From: UBA6109 sp964506465 | Lineage (GTDB): Bacteria; Desulfobacterota; Syntrophia; Syntrophales; UBA6109 | Direction of reading: 5' to 3' | Assembly: GCA_964506465.1 (NCBI GenBank) | Contig: CAZDLM010000039.1 | Coordinates: 1 to 32,014, forward strand | Length of the DNA stretch: 32,014 bases | Part shown: positions 8,570-17,512 of the stretch, in pieces | Layout: each line of letters opens with the position of its first letter | How positions within the stretch are numbered: the stretch's first letter is position 1 | Position numbers and translations under genes: made by a program | The notes under the pieces: generated by a model | Database searches by the model: none | What the model was told of the DNA's origin: nothing | Seen by the model: the letters and a program-made list of their open reading frames with translations, nothing else

Positions 8570-8956
8570 ATGAAATGGCTTGAAAGGTATGCGGATCACG
8601 CGTACGCCCTGCTCCGGATCGCAACGGGTTTCATGTTTTCTTTCCACGGGGCACAGAAGATCCTGGGGCTGTTTACCGCATCCCAGCCGCCGGTGGGCTC
8701 GCAGCTCTGGTTCGGGGGACTCATCGAGCTCCTCTGCGGGCTGGCGGTGATGCTGGGCGTCCAGACGCGGGCGGCGGCTTTCCTGGCGAGCGGCACGATG
8801 GCCGTGGCCTACTTCCAGTTCCACTGGAAGTTCCAGCTTGGCGAGAAGATCTTTCCGACGCTGAACCAGGGGGAACTGGCCGCCCTGTACAGCTTCGTCT
8901 TCCTCTTCCTTGCCTGCCGGGGCGGAGTCAAGTGGTGTCTGGACCGGAAGCATTGA
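8570..8956 (+). CDS. DoxX family membrane protein
   Basis: 128-aa protein with four hydrophobic segments and the DoxX signature: LRIATGFMFSFHGAQKILGLF in TM1, then GLIELLCGLAVMLGVQTR, AFLASGTMAVAYFQFHW and ALYSFVFLFLACRG. DoxX-like proteins are inner-membrane proteins linked to thiol/redox stress or quinone reduction, and this member's role is unknown. An in-frame ATG at 8555 exists, but ATG 8570 is preferred because GGAGG lies 6 bp upstream. It is a single-gene unit facing the signalling operon. Confidence 0.88.
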   Translation: MKWLERYADHAYALLRIATGFMFSFHGAQKILGLFTASQPPVGSQLWFGGLIELLCGLAVMLGVQTRAAAFLASGTMAVAYFQFHWKFQLGEKIFPTLNQGELAALYSFVFLFLACRGGVKWCLDRKH

Positions 8957-9015
8957 AGCGGCGGTCCGGGATGGGGAAGGACATCGGATTCCCGTCGCCG
9001 GACGAGGCGTTCGTA

Positions 9016-9042
9016 CCGGGGGCGGGCGGCATCGCCCCGGGC
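9016..9042 (+). terminator. GC-rich hairpin between convergent doxX and HD-GYP genes
   Basis: CCGGGG-g-CG pairs with CGCCCCGG around a GGCGGCAT loop, followed by a short ATTT. It lies between two convergent stop codons. The short T run makes it an imperfect intrinsic terminator. Confidence 0.45.
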
Positions 9043-9045
9043 ATT

Positions 9046-10911
9046 TCAATCCTCGACCTGATAGTTCTTTTCCCGGAAGAGCCGCAGGCAGACGTCCACG
9101 ACTTCAGGATCGTAGAGCGTTCCCCGGTTTCGTGAAATCTCCTCCAGGGCATGGTCGATTCCCAGGCGAGGACGGTAGGGGCGGTGCGAGGCCATGGCCT
9201 CCACCGTGTCGGCCACGGCCAGAACCCTTGCCTCCAGCAGAATGTCATCTCCGCTCAAACCATGGGGATAGCCGGAGCCGTCCATCCGTTCGTGGTGCTG
9301 AAGGATGACCTCCGCCACGGGCCAGGGGAACTCGACGTCCTTGAGAATGTCGTATCCCGCCTGGGCGTGAACCATGATCATGCGGAATTCCAGATCGCTG
9401 AGCTTCGAGGGCTTGCTGAGGATTTCGGCGGGCACGGCGATCTTGCCGATGTCGTGGATCGTCGCGACGATGCGGACGAAATCCACGCGGTCGGCGTCAA
9501 ACCGCATTTCCGCCGCAATCGCCCTTGCCAGAGACGCCGTTCTCCTTTGATGGCCCGACGTATAGGGATCCCTTGTTTCTACGGCCATGGAGATCGCCTG
9601 CACCGTGCCCGCCAGCAGACGCCTTAGACGTTTCGCCGTAGTGAGCAGATCCTGCTGCGATTTCTTGCGCTCGGTGATGTCCGTGTTGGTTCCTTCAAGA
9701 CGGACGATGGCTCCGCGCGCGTCGCGCACGGCATGGACGTTGATGGAGATCCAGAAGGGCGTGCCGTCCCTCCGGCGAACCTCCGCCTCGAAGCCTTTTA
9801 CGTATCCCGGATCGGCAATGGCTGCTTTCAGACGCTCCCGGTCTGCGGGGTCGACGTAGAGTTCCTTCCCGATGTCCTTAACCTGCCGGATCATTTCTTC
9901 GGGCGAGGCAAAGCCGAACATCTCGGCGAAGGCGGGGTTGACGCTGATATACGCGCCCGCCGGCGTCGTCTGGTAGATCCCCTCTATCGCACTCTCGAAG
10001 ATCCCGCGGTATCGCCGCTCGCTCTCCTGAAGCCGTTCTTCAGCCCTTTTACGGTCGGTGACATCACGGGCAATCACAATCATGCCAATGATCCTTCCAT
10101 CGCGCAGAATGGGGGAGCCGCTGACTTCACCGTAGCGGATGTCGCCGTACGCCGTAACGCAGCGATAGATCGTCTCCCGAGGTCCTTCGCCCCGCAGGAC
10201 CGACTTCATATTGTCGATCGCCTGCTCAAAGGATTCCGGCGTCAGGGCCTTGATGAAATCATGAACGGGCAGGCCGATGAAATCCGCCGGCCTGTATCCC
10301 AGGATCTTTTCCAGGCTGGGAGATATGCTCGAAATGCGGAGATCGGCGTCGATCAAGAAGATAATGTCCCTCACATTTTCAAAACTGAGCCGGTACCGCT
10401 CCTCCGAAATCTTGAGCTGCCGGTTGGCGGTTTCGAGATCCAGCATCTTCTCTTCCAGTTTGCGAAAGAGGATTTCATTGTGCTGCCGGAAGAACTCCAT
10501 CTCCTCGCCCAGGGGCTTGGGCGCAGGCCGCCTTCCCGCATGTCCGCCTTCCTGCATCTCCTTCAGGATATTCATGAAGGCCTCGGGCTCCTGAGGTTTG
10601 AGGACAAACCGGTCCGCACCGACGCTCAGGGCAAGGTCTTCGTCCTTCCGTTCGGTATATTCGGCGGTGTAGAACATGAAGGGGATATCCTTCAAATGCT
10701 CGTCCGATTTGCACAGCCTGCACAGCGTGTAGCCGTCCATGATCGGCATCAGGATATCCGAGATGATGAAATCAGGCGGATTGGCGAGCGCCCGGGCGAG
10801 GGCCTCCTTGCCGTTTTCCGCCGCTTCGACCGCAAATCCTTCTCCTTCCAGCAAGGTCTGCAGCATATAGAGGTTCGCGGGGTTGTCCTCGACAATCAAT
10901 ATTCTCTTCAT
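9046..10911 (-). CDS. Response regulator: REC-PAS-PAS-HD-GYP cyclic-di-GMP phosphodiesterase
   Basis: 621-aa cytoplasmic protein. The receiver domain (1-120) has phosphoacceptor Asp52 in FIISDILMP. Two PAS/PAC domains follow (about 173-287 and 301-415, ending RDVTDRKRAEE and TNTDITERKKS). The HD-GYP domain (about 430-615) has Glu445, His454, HDIGK (486-490) and HHERMDGSGYPHGL. The catalytic HD and GYP motifs are intact, so it should hydrolyse c-di-GMP to pGpG/GMP under control of phosphorylation and PAS ligands. Its ATG overlaps the preceding receiver gene by 4 bp (ATGA), so it is translationally coupled and the last gene of the kinase operon. Confidence 0.95.
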   Translation of the reverse strand: MKRILIVEDNPANLYMLQTLLEGEGFAVEAAENGKEALARALANPPDFIISDILMPIMDGYTLCRLCKSDEHLKDIPFMFYTAEYTERKDEDLALSVGADRFVLKPQEPEAFMNILKEMQEGGHAGRRPAPKPLGEEMEFFRQHNEILFRKLEEKMLDLETANRQLKISEERYRLSFENVRDIIFLIDADLRISSISPSLEKILGYRPADFIGLPVHDFIKALTPESFEQAIDNMKSVLRGEGPRETIYRCVTAYGDIRYGEVSGSPILRDGRIIGMIVIARDVTDRKRAEERLQESERRYRGIFESAIEGIYQTTPAGAYISVNPAFAEMFGFASPEEMIRQVKDIGKELYVDPADRERLKAAIADPGYVKGFEAEVRRRDGTPFWISINVHAVRDARGAIVRLEGTNTDITERKKSQQDLLTTAKRLRRLLAGTVQAISMAVETRDPYTSGHQRRTASLARAIAAEMRFDADRVDFVRIVATIHDIGKIAVPAEILSKPSKLSDLEFRMIMVHAQAGYDILKDVEFPWPVAEVILQHHERMDGSGYPHGLSGDDILLEARVLAVADTVEAMASHRPYRPRLGIDHALEEISRNRGTLYDPEVVDVCLRLFREKNYQVED

Positions 10912-11303
10912 AGCGGTTTCTCCCGATCCGGGGATCCGGCATGCAGGTATTTTTCAACCTCCGCGTCAAACGTGTCCGGATCGATGGGTTTTTCAATGTA
11001 GCCGCTGCAGCCTGATTCCATGGCCTTCTCCCTGTCGCCGGGCATCGCATAGGACGTCACGGCGATAATGGGCGTATCCGCGAGGTCCGGGTTCCGCCGC
11101 AGCTTCTGCGCGACGGCGTAGCCGTCCATGACGGGCAACTGAATGTCGAGGAGAATCAGGTCCGGCCGGAAGGCGGCCGCCAGGTCGATCCCCTGACCCC
11201 CGTCTGCGGCGGAGAAGACCTCAAAACCGCAGTCTTCGAGGATGTAGCGGATGAGATAGAGATTCTGCTCGTTGTCTTCGATGACGAGGATCTTTCCTTT
11301 CAT
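10908..11303 (-). CDS. Single-domain response regulator (CheY/DivK-like)
   Basis: 131-aa stand-alone receiver. It begins KGKILVIEDNEQNLYLIRYIL, has the phosphoacceptor in LILLDIQLPVMDGY, the switch Thr/Ser in AVTSYAMPGD and the Lys in YIEKPID. With no output domain it should act by protein contact or as a phosphorelay shuttle. ATG 11303 is preferred because AGGTGA lies 6 bp upstream. An upstream GTG at 11312 would overlap the kinase stop (GTGA) and add three residues. It sits between a hybrid-less kinase and an HD-GYP response regulator, so competition for, or relay of, phosphate from the same kinase is likely. Confidence 0.93.
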   Translation of the reverse strand: MKGKILVIEDNEQNLYLIRYILEDCGFEVFSAADGGQGIDLAAAFRPDLILLDIQLPVMDGYAVAQKLRRNPDLADTPIIAVTSYAMPGDREKAMESGCSGYIEKPIDPDTFDAEVEKYLHAGSPDREKPL

Positions 11304-11308
11304 GGATT

Positions 11309-13312
11309 TCACCTGTATTTCGGCAGCCAGAAAGCGAATGTGCTTCCGGAACCGGCTGTACTGGTCACCCAGATCCGGCCGCCCATCAATTCCACGATCT
11401 TCTTGGATATGGAGAGGCCCAGCCCGGTGCCTTCGTGCTTCCGGCTCAGTCCGGAATCGATCTGCCGGAAAGACTGGAAAATGGCCCCCAGATCCTCCGC
11501 TTTGATGCCGATTCCGGTATCGATCACCCGGACGACGATGCGGTCCTCTTCCGCATCGCAGGAGATCCGGACAGCGCCCTTCTCCGTGAACTTGATGGCG
11601 TTGCTGAGCAGATTGAGGAGGACCTGCTCCACGCGCCGGGCATCGCCGGCGGCAACCGGCGCGCCCGCGGCGATCTCAAGTCCCAGTTCGATCCCTTTGG
11701 CGTCGGCCAGGGGGCGGGTGCTTTGCACGGCCTTTTCTATGAGCGGACGCAGATCGACGCTTTCCCGCGCGACCTTCAACTGTCCCGCCTCGATCTTGGA
11801 GATGTCGAGGACGTCATTGATCAGCGAGAGGAGGTGCTGGGAGCTGCGCCGCACCATGTTCAACTGCTTCTTCTGTTCTTCATTCAGCGGTCCCACCCGT
11901 TCGCGGAGAATGATCCCCGTGAAGCCGATAATGGAATTCAGCGGCGTGCGAAGTTCATGCGACATCGTGGCCAGGAACGAGGACTTCAGCTTGTCGGCCG
12001 CTTCCGCCCGTTCCTTTGCCACGGCGAGTTCGGCGAGGGCGCGGCGGAGTTCCTCTTCCTTTCTGACTCGCTCCCCGATTTCCGTGGAGAGATTCTGGTT
12101 CGCTTCCGCGAGGCGCGCCGTGCGTTCCCTGACGAGCTCTTCCAGGTGGTCCCGGTGCGTTCTGAGCTCCTGGCCGGCTGCCTCGAGCGACTTGTGCGTA
12201 CTGTCGAGAGCGCCGATCATTTCGTTGAACGATGCGGCGAGCCCGCCGATCTCATCCCGGGAATGGATTTCGATGCGCCGGTCGAGATTCGAGGTCGCCG
12301 TGATGTAATTCGTCTCGCTGATGAAGCGATGCAGCGGCTTGACGATGAAGAAGTGGAGTCCCATCAGCATGAGGACGGACAGGATCAGCAGGCCCAGGGA
12401 AAACCCGACGACGGTCATGACGACGGGCCCCGCGATCTCCTGATCGATTTGCTCCTTGGCAATGAGGATGGCGATCTTCCAGTTCTGAACGAAGGATGTC
12501 TGATAGCAGGCATAGTATCTCTGGCCCTGAAACCCCAGAGAAGCAACCCCGTGCCCGTTCTCGATCAGCAGCCGGTGGAGTTCAGGAGAACAGTCCCGGA
12601 TATTGCGGAAATGCAGGGACTTGTCTTCGCCGGCCAGAACGACGCCATTCCCGTCCGTAAGAAAGATCTTGCCGGCCGGGTTGACGCGAAAATTGGAGAT
12701 GTAGCGCGAGATGAGATCCAGCGTGACATCGGCGCCGACGACGCCGTAGAAAACGCCCTCTTCATCGATCAGCGCCTTGACGGTGCCGATGTTGACGTCC
12801 GGAGCCGTGACCGATGAATAGGCGTCCGTATGCACGACCTTTCCCGGATTCGACTTCGCGAGAATATACCAGGGGCGGTCCCGCGGGTCATAGCGGGTCG
12901 GTCTTTCCCGCGGATGCGATCGGACGAAGCTGCCGTTCTCCCTTCCCATGTACACGGAGTTCACATAGGGATGCGTCATGCGGTAGGCGTTGAAGATGTC
13001 GATGATCTCCCGTTCAAGGGGTTGGACGTCGTACCGGAAGGTCTTTTCGTCCGCCCGGAGAAAACTGGTGAAACGGCTGTCGTCCCGTGACCGGACGATC
13101 TTGTTGGACGCCAGATTGTCGAGATCGTTTTCCAGTTCGGCAAAGAAACTGTTCAGGGCGAAATCGATGTGCTGAAGCTGATTGAAGATGTCTTCCTCAA
13201 TGGAACGCAGGCGGTCCTCCCACAGCTTGGCATAAAGAATCCCCACCGAGAACGCAGTGATGAGAAGTGCACTGCAGGAATAGAGGAGGAGAATTTTTGT
13301 CCGCAGCCTCAT
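11309..13312 (-). CDS. Sensor histidine kinase: dCache-HAMP-HisKA-HATPase
   Basis: 667-aa membrane kinase. TM1 spans about residues 7-28. A periplasmic double-Cache-type sensor (30-290) has the ligand-pocket signature RDRPWYILAKSNPGKVVHTDAYSS and later GADVTLDLISRYI. TM2 spans about 297-325. A HAMP domain (326-378) and coiled coil (378-440) follow. HisKA has SHELRTP with His452, and HATPase_c has LLNLLSNAIKF, DTGIGI and GTGLGLSIS. dCache sensors often bind small organic ligands such as amino or organic acids; the ligand here is unknown. There is no receiver domain in the protein, but two response regulators follow immediately with overlapping start codons. Confidence 0.95.
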   Translation of the reverse strand: MRLRTKILLLYSCSALLITAFSVGILYAKLWEDRLRSIEEDIFNQLQHIDFALNSFFAELENDLDNLASNKIVRSRDDSRFTSFLRADEKTFRYDVQPLEREIIDIFNAYRMTHPYVNSVYMGRENGSFVRSHPRERPTRYDPRDRPWYILAKSNPGKVVHTDAYSSVTAPDVNIGTVKALIDEEGVFYGVVGADVTLDLISRYISNFRVNPAGKIFLTDGNGVVLAGEDKSLHFRNIRDCSPELHRLLIENGHGVASLGFQGQRYYACYQTSFVQNWKIAILIAKEQIDQEIAGPVVMTVVGFSLGLLILSVLMLMGLHFFIVKPLHRFISETNYITATSNLDRRIEIHSRDEIGGLAASFNEMIGALDSTHKSLEAAGQELRTHRDHLEELVRERTARLAEANQNLSTEIGERVRKEEELRRALAELAVAKERAEAADKLKSSFLATMSHELRTPLNSIIGFTGIILRERVGPLNEEQKKQLNMVRRSSQHLLSLINDVLDISKIEAGQLKVARESVDLRPLIEKAVQSTRPLADAKGIELGLEIAAGAPVAAGDARRVEQVLLNLLSNAIKFTEKGAVRISCDAEEDRIVVRVIDTGIGIKAEDLGAIFQSFRQIDSGLSRKHEGTGLGLSISKKIVELMGGRIWVTSTAGSGSTFAFWLPKYR

Positions 13313-13421
13313 GCCGAGTTCTTCCGGGACCAGAGATAGACAACCGGTCTATCCGCATGAATACAAAGGGAGCTCACGTTTGCAGGCGCGTATGCGGGAT
13401 GAGATATCGTCGTGCGATCAC

Positions 13422-13449
13422 AGGGTACGTCATTCGTTAACAAAGTCAA
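13422..13449 (-). promoter_or_regulatory. Possible promoter of the kinase operon
   Basis: On the minus strand TTGACT (13449-13444) and TACCCT (13427-13422) are 16 bp apart, about 110 bp upstream of the kinase start. The -10 matches the consensus at only three positions. The 241-bp gap 13313-13553 otherwise shows nothing I can name. Confidence 0.3.
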
Positions 13450-13553
13450 GACTATTGTACGCGGTGCGGGGGGCGGGATTTCCGCCGTCCCGTCGGCGGC
13501 CTCCGCAGCGGCGCGCAGACAACGAAGCCGCGGTGCATTTCTTTGACGGACGG

Positions 13554-15797
13554 TCAGATGCCGAGCATCAGGGCGAGGCGGTAAGCGACAAATCCCCCGC
13601 AGATAGAGATGGCGAGCGTCGCCGCGATGGCGCCGTAAAACCAGGCGCGGTTTCCCATCTCCGCCTTCATGGCGGCGGCGGTGGCCGCGCACGGAACGAA
13701 GAGCATGAGCACGGTGAGAAGCGAAAGCGCCGAAGCGCGGTTGAGCACCGTCGGCAGGACGTTCACCAGCCCTTCGTCGCCGACCCCGTAGAGGACGCCC
13801 AGCGTCGCGACGACGTTCTCCTTGGCGACGATGCTCGTGAGGAGCGCCGTCAGGACCTTCCAGTCCAGGCCGAGAGGGCTTCCGAACGGCTCGAGGAATC
13901 GTCCGAAGCGCGCGAGGATGCTTGTCTCCACCTTGGCGTCCGGGAAATAGGCGAGCAGCCAGACGACGACGGAAACGGCGAGGATGATCGTGCCCGCTTT
14001 GCGGAGGAAGGAGAGCGTCCTCGTCCAGACGACGGTCCCGATCGTCCGGGGGTCGGGCCTGTGGTAGAGCGGGAGCTCCATGACGAACGGCATGGGTTCG
14101 TCCTTGAGGAACAGACGGTTGACGGCGATCCCCGCAACGCCGAGGGCCAGGATGTTGGCCGCGAGCAGCGCCCAGGCGACGAGGCCGGCATGTTCGCCGA
14201 AGACCGCCGCCGAGACAAAAACCAGCACTGCGAGACGGGCCGTGCAGGGCACAAAAGGCGACAGGAAGATCGTCAGCAGCCGTTCCTTTCTCGATTCGAC
14301 GATCCGGGCGCCCAGCACCGCCGCGACGTTGCAGCCGAAACCCAGGCACATGGGGATGAAGCTCTTGCCGTGCAGACCCACCAGGTGCATGAAGCGGTCC
14401 ATGACGAAGGCGGCCCGCGCCATGTACCCCACGTCTTCGAGAAGCGCCATCACGGCGAAGAAGATGACGAGGATCGGGACGAAGGTCAGGACGGACCCGG
14501 CGCCGCCGATTACTCCGTCCAGAAGCGCCCCCTGAATCCAGGGCGGGAAACCGTCGAGAAAAGGAGCCAGCCGGGAGGCGAAAGACGAGACAAGATACTC
14601 GAGACCCCGCTGCAGGGGGAAGCCGACGCGGTAAGTGAGGACGAACACGGCCGCGAACATCAGGAGCAGGATCGGGATTCCGAAAAGCGGCCGCGTCAAC
14701 ACGTGGTCGATGCGGTCCGTCACGACGACCTGACCCATCTCGAAGCGGGAGACCGCCGCCCGCTTGGCCTCCTCGATCCAGTCGTAGCGGCCGCCGACGA
14801 CGGCGTGCAGCGAATCCTCGTGTTTGATGAGTAGGGACTGGATCTCCGTCCAAACGGCCGGAGCCGCCTTTTCCTCGATCATCCGGCAGATTTCCGGGTC
14901 GCCTTCCATCAGCTTGACGGAGACCCACCGCGTGCCGTAGGGCGGCGGCACGATGTCCCGCGCGAGCTCTTCCAGACGGTCGTGGATCTCCCGGTGGTTG
15001 GGGAGAACCTCCGGCAGGCGGGGCCGGTAGACTTCCTTTCCGTCGGCGACGGCGATGACCCTGGAGACGAGCTCCCGGAGGCCGGTGTTTTTCGTCGCCA
15101 CCATGGAGACGACGGGAACGCCCAGGAACTGCTGCAGCGCGGCGGCGTCGATGGAGATCCCTTGGATTTCCGCGACGTCCAGCATATTGAGGCCGACGAT
15201 GACGGGGGTTTCCAGAAGAAGCAGCTCGGAAAGGAGATAGAGGCTCCTCTCCAGCGTAGCCGCGTTGACGAGCAGTACGGTGACGTCCGGCCGGGACTGG
15301 ATGATGAATTCGCGGGCGACGCGCTCCTCCTCGGAAAACGCAGTCAGGCTGTAAGTTCCGGGGAGGTCCACGATGCGCAGTTCGACTCCCTCGGCGACGT
15401 GGGAGCCTTCCTTCTTCTCGACGGTCTTGCCCGGCCAGTTCCCGACGTGCTGGGAGAGGCCCGTGAGGATGTTGAAGACGGTGGACTTGCCGACGTTGGG
15501 CTGCCCGGCAAGGGCGACGAGCACCTGCCGGCACTCCTTGCACACCGCCGCGGCGTCATCGGGCTGGAAACGGACGACCAGGATTTTTTCGGCCTCGCCG
15601 CGGCCGAGCGCCACGCGCGTGTCGCCGGCCTGGACCATGACGAGCCCGCCGCTCCTCTGAAGGATGCGTACGCGCAGGCTCGGAGCGAGCCCCATCGATG
15701 CGAGACGGCTGGAAAGCGCCGTTCCGCCGCCGATCGTCGAAATGTATCCTTCCTCGCCTTCCCGCAGGGTCAGCAAGGGGATGGCTTCTCTGTTCAT
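13554..15797 (-). CDS. feoB: Ferrous iron transporter FeoB with fused N-terminal FeoA domain
   Basis: 747-aa inner-membrane Fe(II) importer. The FeoA-type SH3-like domain spans about residues 7-77 (LASMGLAPSLRVRILQRSGG). A linker carries CKEC (Cys86, Cys89). The cytoplasmic G domain has G1 GQPNVGKS (98-105), a Thr in WPGKTVEKKEG, G3 DLPG (144-147) and G4 NMLD (204-207). The membrane part has GAGSVLTFVPILVIFFAVM and the Gate motif region MCLGFGCNVAAVLGARIVESRKERLL, then LSPFVPCTARLAVLVF. A FeoA-FeoB fusion is known in some lineages; no separate feoA or feoC is present. It follows the YgjP gene by 16 bp. No Fur box was recognised. Confidence 0.96.
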   Translation of the reverse strand: MNREAIPLLTLREGEEGYISTIGGGTALSSRLASMGLAPSLRVRILQRSGGLVMVQAGDTRVALGRGEAEKILVVRFQPDDAAAVCKECRQVLVALAGQPNVGKSTVFNILTGLSQHVGNWPGKTVEKKEGSHVAEGVELRIVDLPGTYSLTAFSEEERVAREFIIQSRPDVTVLLVNAATLERSLYLLSELLLLETPVIVGLNMLDVAEIQGISIDAAALQQFLGVPVVSMVATKNTGLRELVSRVIAVADGKEVYRPRLPEVLPNHREIHDRLEELARDIVPPPYGTRWVSVKLMEGDPEICRMIEEKAAPAVWTEIQSLLIKHEDSLHAVVGGRYDWIEEAKRAAVSRFEMGQVVVTDRIDHVLTRPLFGIPILLLMFAAVFVLTYRVGFPLQRGLEYLVSSFASRLAPFLDGFPPWIQGALLDGVIGGAGSVLTFVPILVIFFAVMALLEDVGYMARAAFVMDRFMHLVGLHGKSFIPMCLGFGCNVAAVLGARIVESRKERLLTIFLSPFVPCTARLAVLVFVSAAVFGEHAGLVAWALLAANILALGVAGIAVNRLFLKDEPMPFVMELPLYHRPDPRTIGTVVWTRTLSFLRKAGTIILAVSVVVWLLAYFPDAKVETSILARFGRFLEPFGSPLGLDWKVLTALLTSIVAKENVVATLGVLYGVGDEGLVNVLPTVLNRASALSLLTVLMLFVPCAATAAAMKAEMGNRAWFYGAIAATLAISICGGFVAYRLALMLGI

Positions 15798-15813
15798 CCT
15801 CTTCGTCCGCTTC

Positions 15814-16539
15814 TCACAGTGTCAGGGTCGCTCCATTGCGCCTCAGCCAGTCCCGCTGTTCCCGGTAATCCGGAGAGGCGACCGCCACAAGCCGCCAGAA
15901 GGCGGGCGCATGGCTCTTCTCTTTCATATGGGCCAGTTCATGAACCACGACGTAGTCGATCGCTTCCGGCGGCGCGAGGATCAGCCGCCAGGAAAAGGCC
16001 AGCCGGTTCGCCGCCGAGCAGGAGCCCCAGCGCGCCGCCGCATTGGTGATCCGGAACGGCGGCTGCGGCAGGCCGAGGACGCCGCTGAAATGCCGGATCC
16101 GGGGGCCGATCCATCGGCGGGCCATCCTCCGGTACCATCCGACGAACAGCGCCCTCGCCCGTTCCTCCGGAAGCGCCGTCATCGAAAAAAGACCGTCGTC
16201 GAGCGTCAGGCTTGCCCGCCCGTTTCCCCCGCTGCAGAGCGACAATGGATAACTCTCGCCGAGGTAAAGAAACCGCTGCCCGTCCCGAAAGGGCTTCGGC
16301 CGGGCGAGCTCGCATTCCCGGATCATCTCGAGGCGCTTGCGCTCGATCCATTCCGCTTTCCGGCGTACGAAGGCTTCCACCTCTTCCCGGGCCGTCCGGG
16401 CCGGCGCCCGCACAACCACGCTGCCGTCCGACTGAACCAGGATCGTGAGGGTTCTTCTTCGCTTCCGGCTGCGGATCAGCGTATACGATGCCGCCTCGAT
16501 CCCGTCAGGAGTTCTTTTCGATGCGGATGGTTGCTGCAC
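15814..16539 (-). CDS. YgjP/DUF45 (WLM-like) zinc metallopeptidase
   Basis: 241-aa protein of the YgjP-like family (COG1451). The N-terminal part begins TLIRSRKRRRTLTILVQSDGSVVVRAP. The catalytic part has ITNAAARWGSCSAANRLAFSWRL, followed by VVHELAHMKEKSHAPAFW, where His200, Glu201, His204 and the downstream His210 form a zinc site. Substrates of this family are not known. The start is uncertain: ATG 16587 and ATG 16566 would overlap the upstream gene by 83 and 62 bp. GTG 16539 has AGGAAGG 6 bp upstream and a 35-bp overlap, and brings the N-terminus close to typical family starts. Confidence 0.88.
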   Translation of the reverse strand: MQQPSASKRTPDGIEAASYTLIRSRKRRRTLTILVQSDGSVVVRAPARTAREEVEAFVRRKAEWIERKRLEMIRECELARPKPFRDGQRFLYLGESYPLSLCSGGNGRASLTLDDGLFSMTALPEERARALFVGWYRRMARRWIGPRIRHFSGVLGLPQPPFRITNAAARWGSCSAANRLAFSWRLILAPPEAIDYVVVHELAHMKEKSHAPAFWRLVAVASPDYREQRDWLRRNGATLTL

Positions 16540-16879
16540 CTTTGGCCTTCCTGAGTGCGGCGGCATCTCCAAGAATCCGGCCGACAAGATTGACGTCGCT
16601 GGCGGGAACCGGGTCCGGTCCCGAACTCATCGGCGTCCGTCCGAAGAAGATGGCGAGCGCGTGTCCCGGCGGCCAGTAGCCGATATCGCCGACCTTGATC
16701 TTGCTGGTGGCGGTTTCGTCGGAATACATCTTCACGGGGATCGTGAAATAGAACTCGTCGCCCCACTCGTTGGGAGCGGTCTCGATGGGGAGCTTCGCCG
16801 CAATGGCCTTGGCGCAGGGCGTGTCGAACAACTCCGCGTCGAGAGATACGCCTCCGATGGATATGCGGATGGCCGTCAT
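16505..16879 (-). CDS. Cyclophilin-like fold protein (TM1367/PF04126 type)
   Basis: 124-aa protein beginning MTAIRISIGGVSLDAELFDT and continuing with NEWGDEFYFTIPVKM, KIKVGDIGYWPPGHALAIFFGRTPMS and VNLVGRI. This is the pattern of the small cyclophilin-like beta-barrel family represented by TM1367. Members lack demonstrated prolyl isomerase activity and their function is unknown. The ATG at 16879 has AAAGGA about 8 bp upstream. The gene's 3' end overlaps the start region of the YgjP gene, with feoB next, so it heads that transcription unit. Confidence 0.8.
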   Translation of the reverse strand: MTAIRISIGGVSLDAELFDTPCAKAIAAKLPIETAPNEWGDEFYFTIPVKMYSDETATSKIKVGDIGYWPPGHALAIFFGRTPMSSGPDPVPASDVNLVGRILGDAAALRKAKGAATIRIEKNS

Positions 16880-16940
16880 GTCATTTGTCCTTTCTGCCCG
16901 GTCCGGACGGGCGTTCCGACCGATAGGCTCCGTCTGCCGA

Positions 16941-16969
16941 TCTATACAGGACCGGCGGCGATTTTGCAA
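16941..16969 (-). promoter_or_regulatory. Promoter of the cyclophilin-like/ygjP/feoB unit
   Basis: Reading the minus strand, TTGCAA (16969-16964) and TATAGA (16946-16941) are separated by exactly 17 bp, about 60 bp upstream of the first start codon. It lies in the divergent gap 16880-17116. Confidence 0.5.
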
Positions 16970-17116
16970 TTTCAACGCAAGATTTTTGGGAAGGGGCGTG
17001 CGGAAGATCTCCCGGGCCCCCGTTTTCGAAGCGGAGCGGCGTCCGCGAAGGACTTTCGCTCGCCGGCGCCCTGTGCTATGGTGTCGGCAACGTCCGATCC
17101 GGAGAGGTGGCGGGAG

Positions 17117-17461
17117 ATGGCCGACGCCGAGCATCGACCCTGGGGATTCTTCGAAGTGCTGGCCGACGAGCCGGACCACAAAGTCAAGAGGATCACCGTC
17201 CATCCGGGACGGCGCCTGAGTCTTCAGCGCCATCAAAGGCGGTCGGAGCACTGGTACGTCGTCGCGGGCGAGGCCCTCGTCAGGATCGGCGACGGAGAAA
17301 GCCTTCTGCGGGCGGGCCGCGCCGCCGATATCCCCTGCGGGGCGCTGCACCGCATCCACAACACCGGAACGACGGACGTCGTTTTCATCGAGGTCCAGAC
17401 CGGCGGGTACTTCGGAGAGGACGATATCGAGCGCTTCGAGGACGACTACGGCCGGGTCTGA
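17117..17461 (+). CDS. Mannose-6-phosphate isomerase-type cupin (ManC/AlgA C-terminal domain alone)
   Basis: 114-aa single cupin domain equal to the C-terminal phosphomannose isomerase half of bifunctional ManC/AlgA (PMI type II). It shows RPWGFFEVLADEPDHKVKRI, PGRRLSLQRHQRRSEHWYVV with the metal-binding His/Glu residues, GEALVRIG, and the second motif IPCGALHRIHNTG. Fructose-6-P to mannose-6-P conversion is the expected activity. A guanylyltransferase lacking this domain is encoded at 29178-30248, so the two halves appear split and separated. ATG 17117 was chosen because family members start at about this distance from RPWG. The ribosome site is AGAGG, about 9 bp away. Confidence 0.88.
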   Translation: MADAEHRPWGFFEVLADEPDHKVKRITVHPGRRLSLQRHQRRSEHWYVVAGEALVRIGDGESLLRAGRAADIPCGALHRIHNTGTTDVVFIEVQTGGYFGEDDIERFEDDYGRV

Positions 17462-17512
17462 AGACGGACGCCGTTTCCCCGCCGGGGTTCGCCTCGGGAG
17501 AAGAAGCAACCC

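Noticed and set aside
13309..15543. 744-aa minus-strand frame overlapping feoB
   Set aside because: It is the alternate frame of feoB, is extremely Arg/Gly/Pro-rich and has no domain; feoB motifs occupy the other frame.
16445..17116. Upstream extension of the cupin frame by 224 codons
   Set aside because: It runs through the antisense of two genes and a promoter region; the cupin domain starts at 17117.
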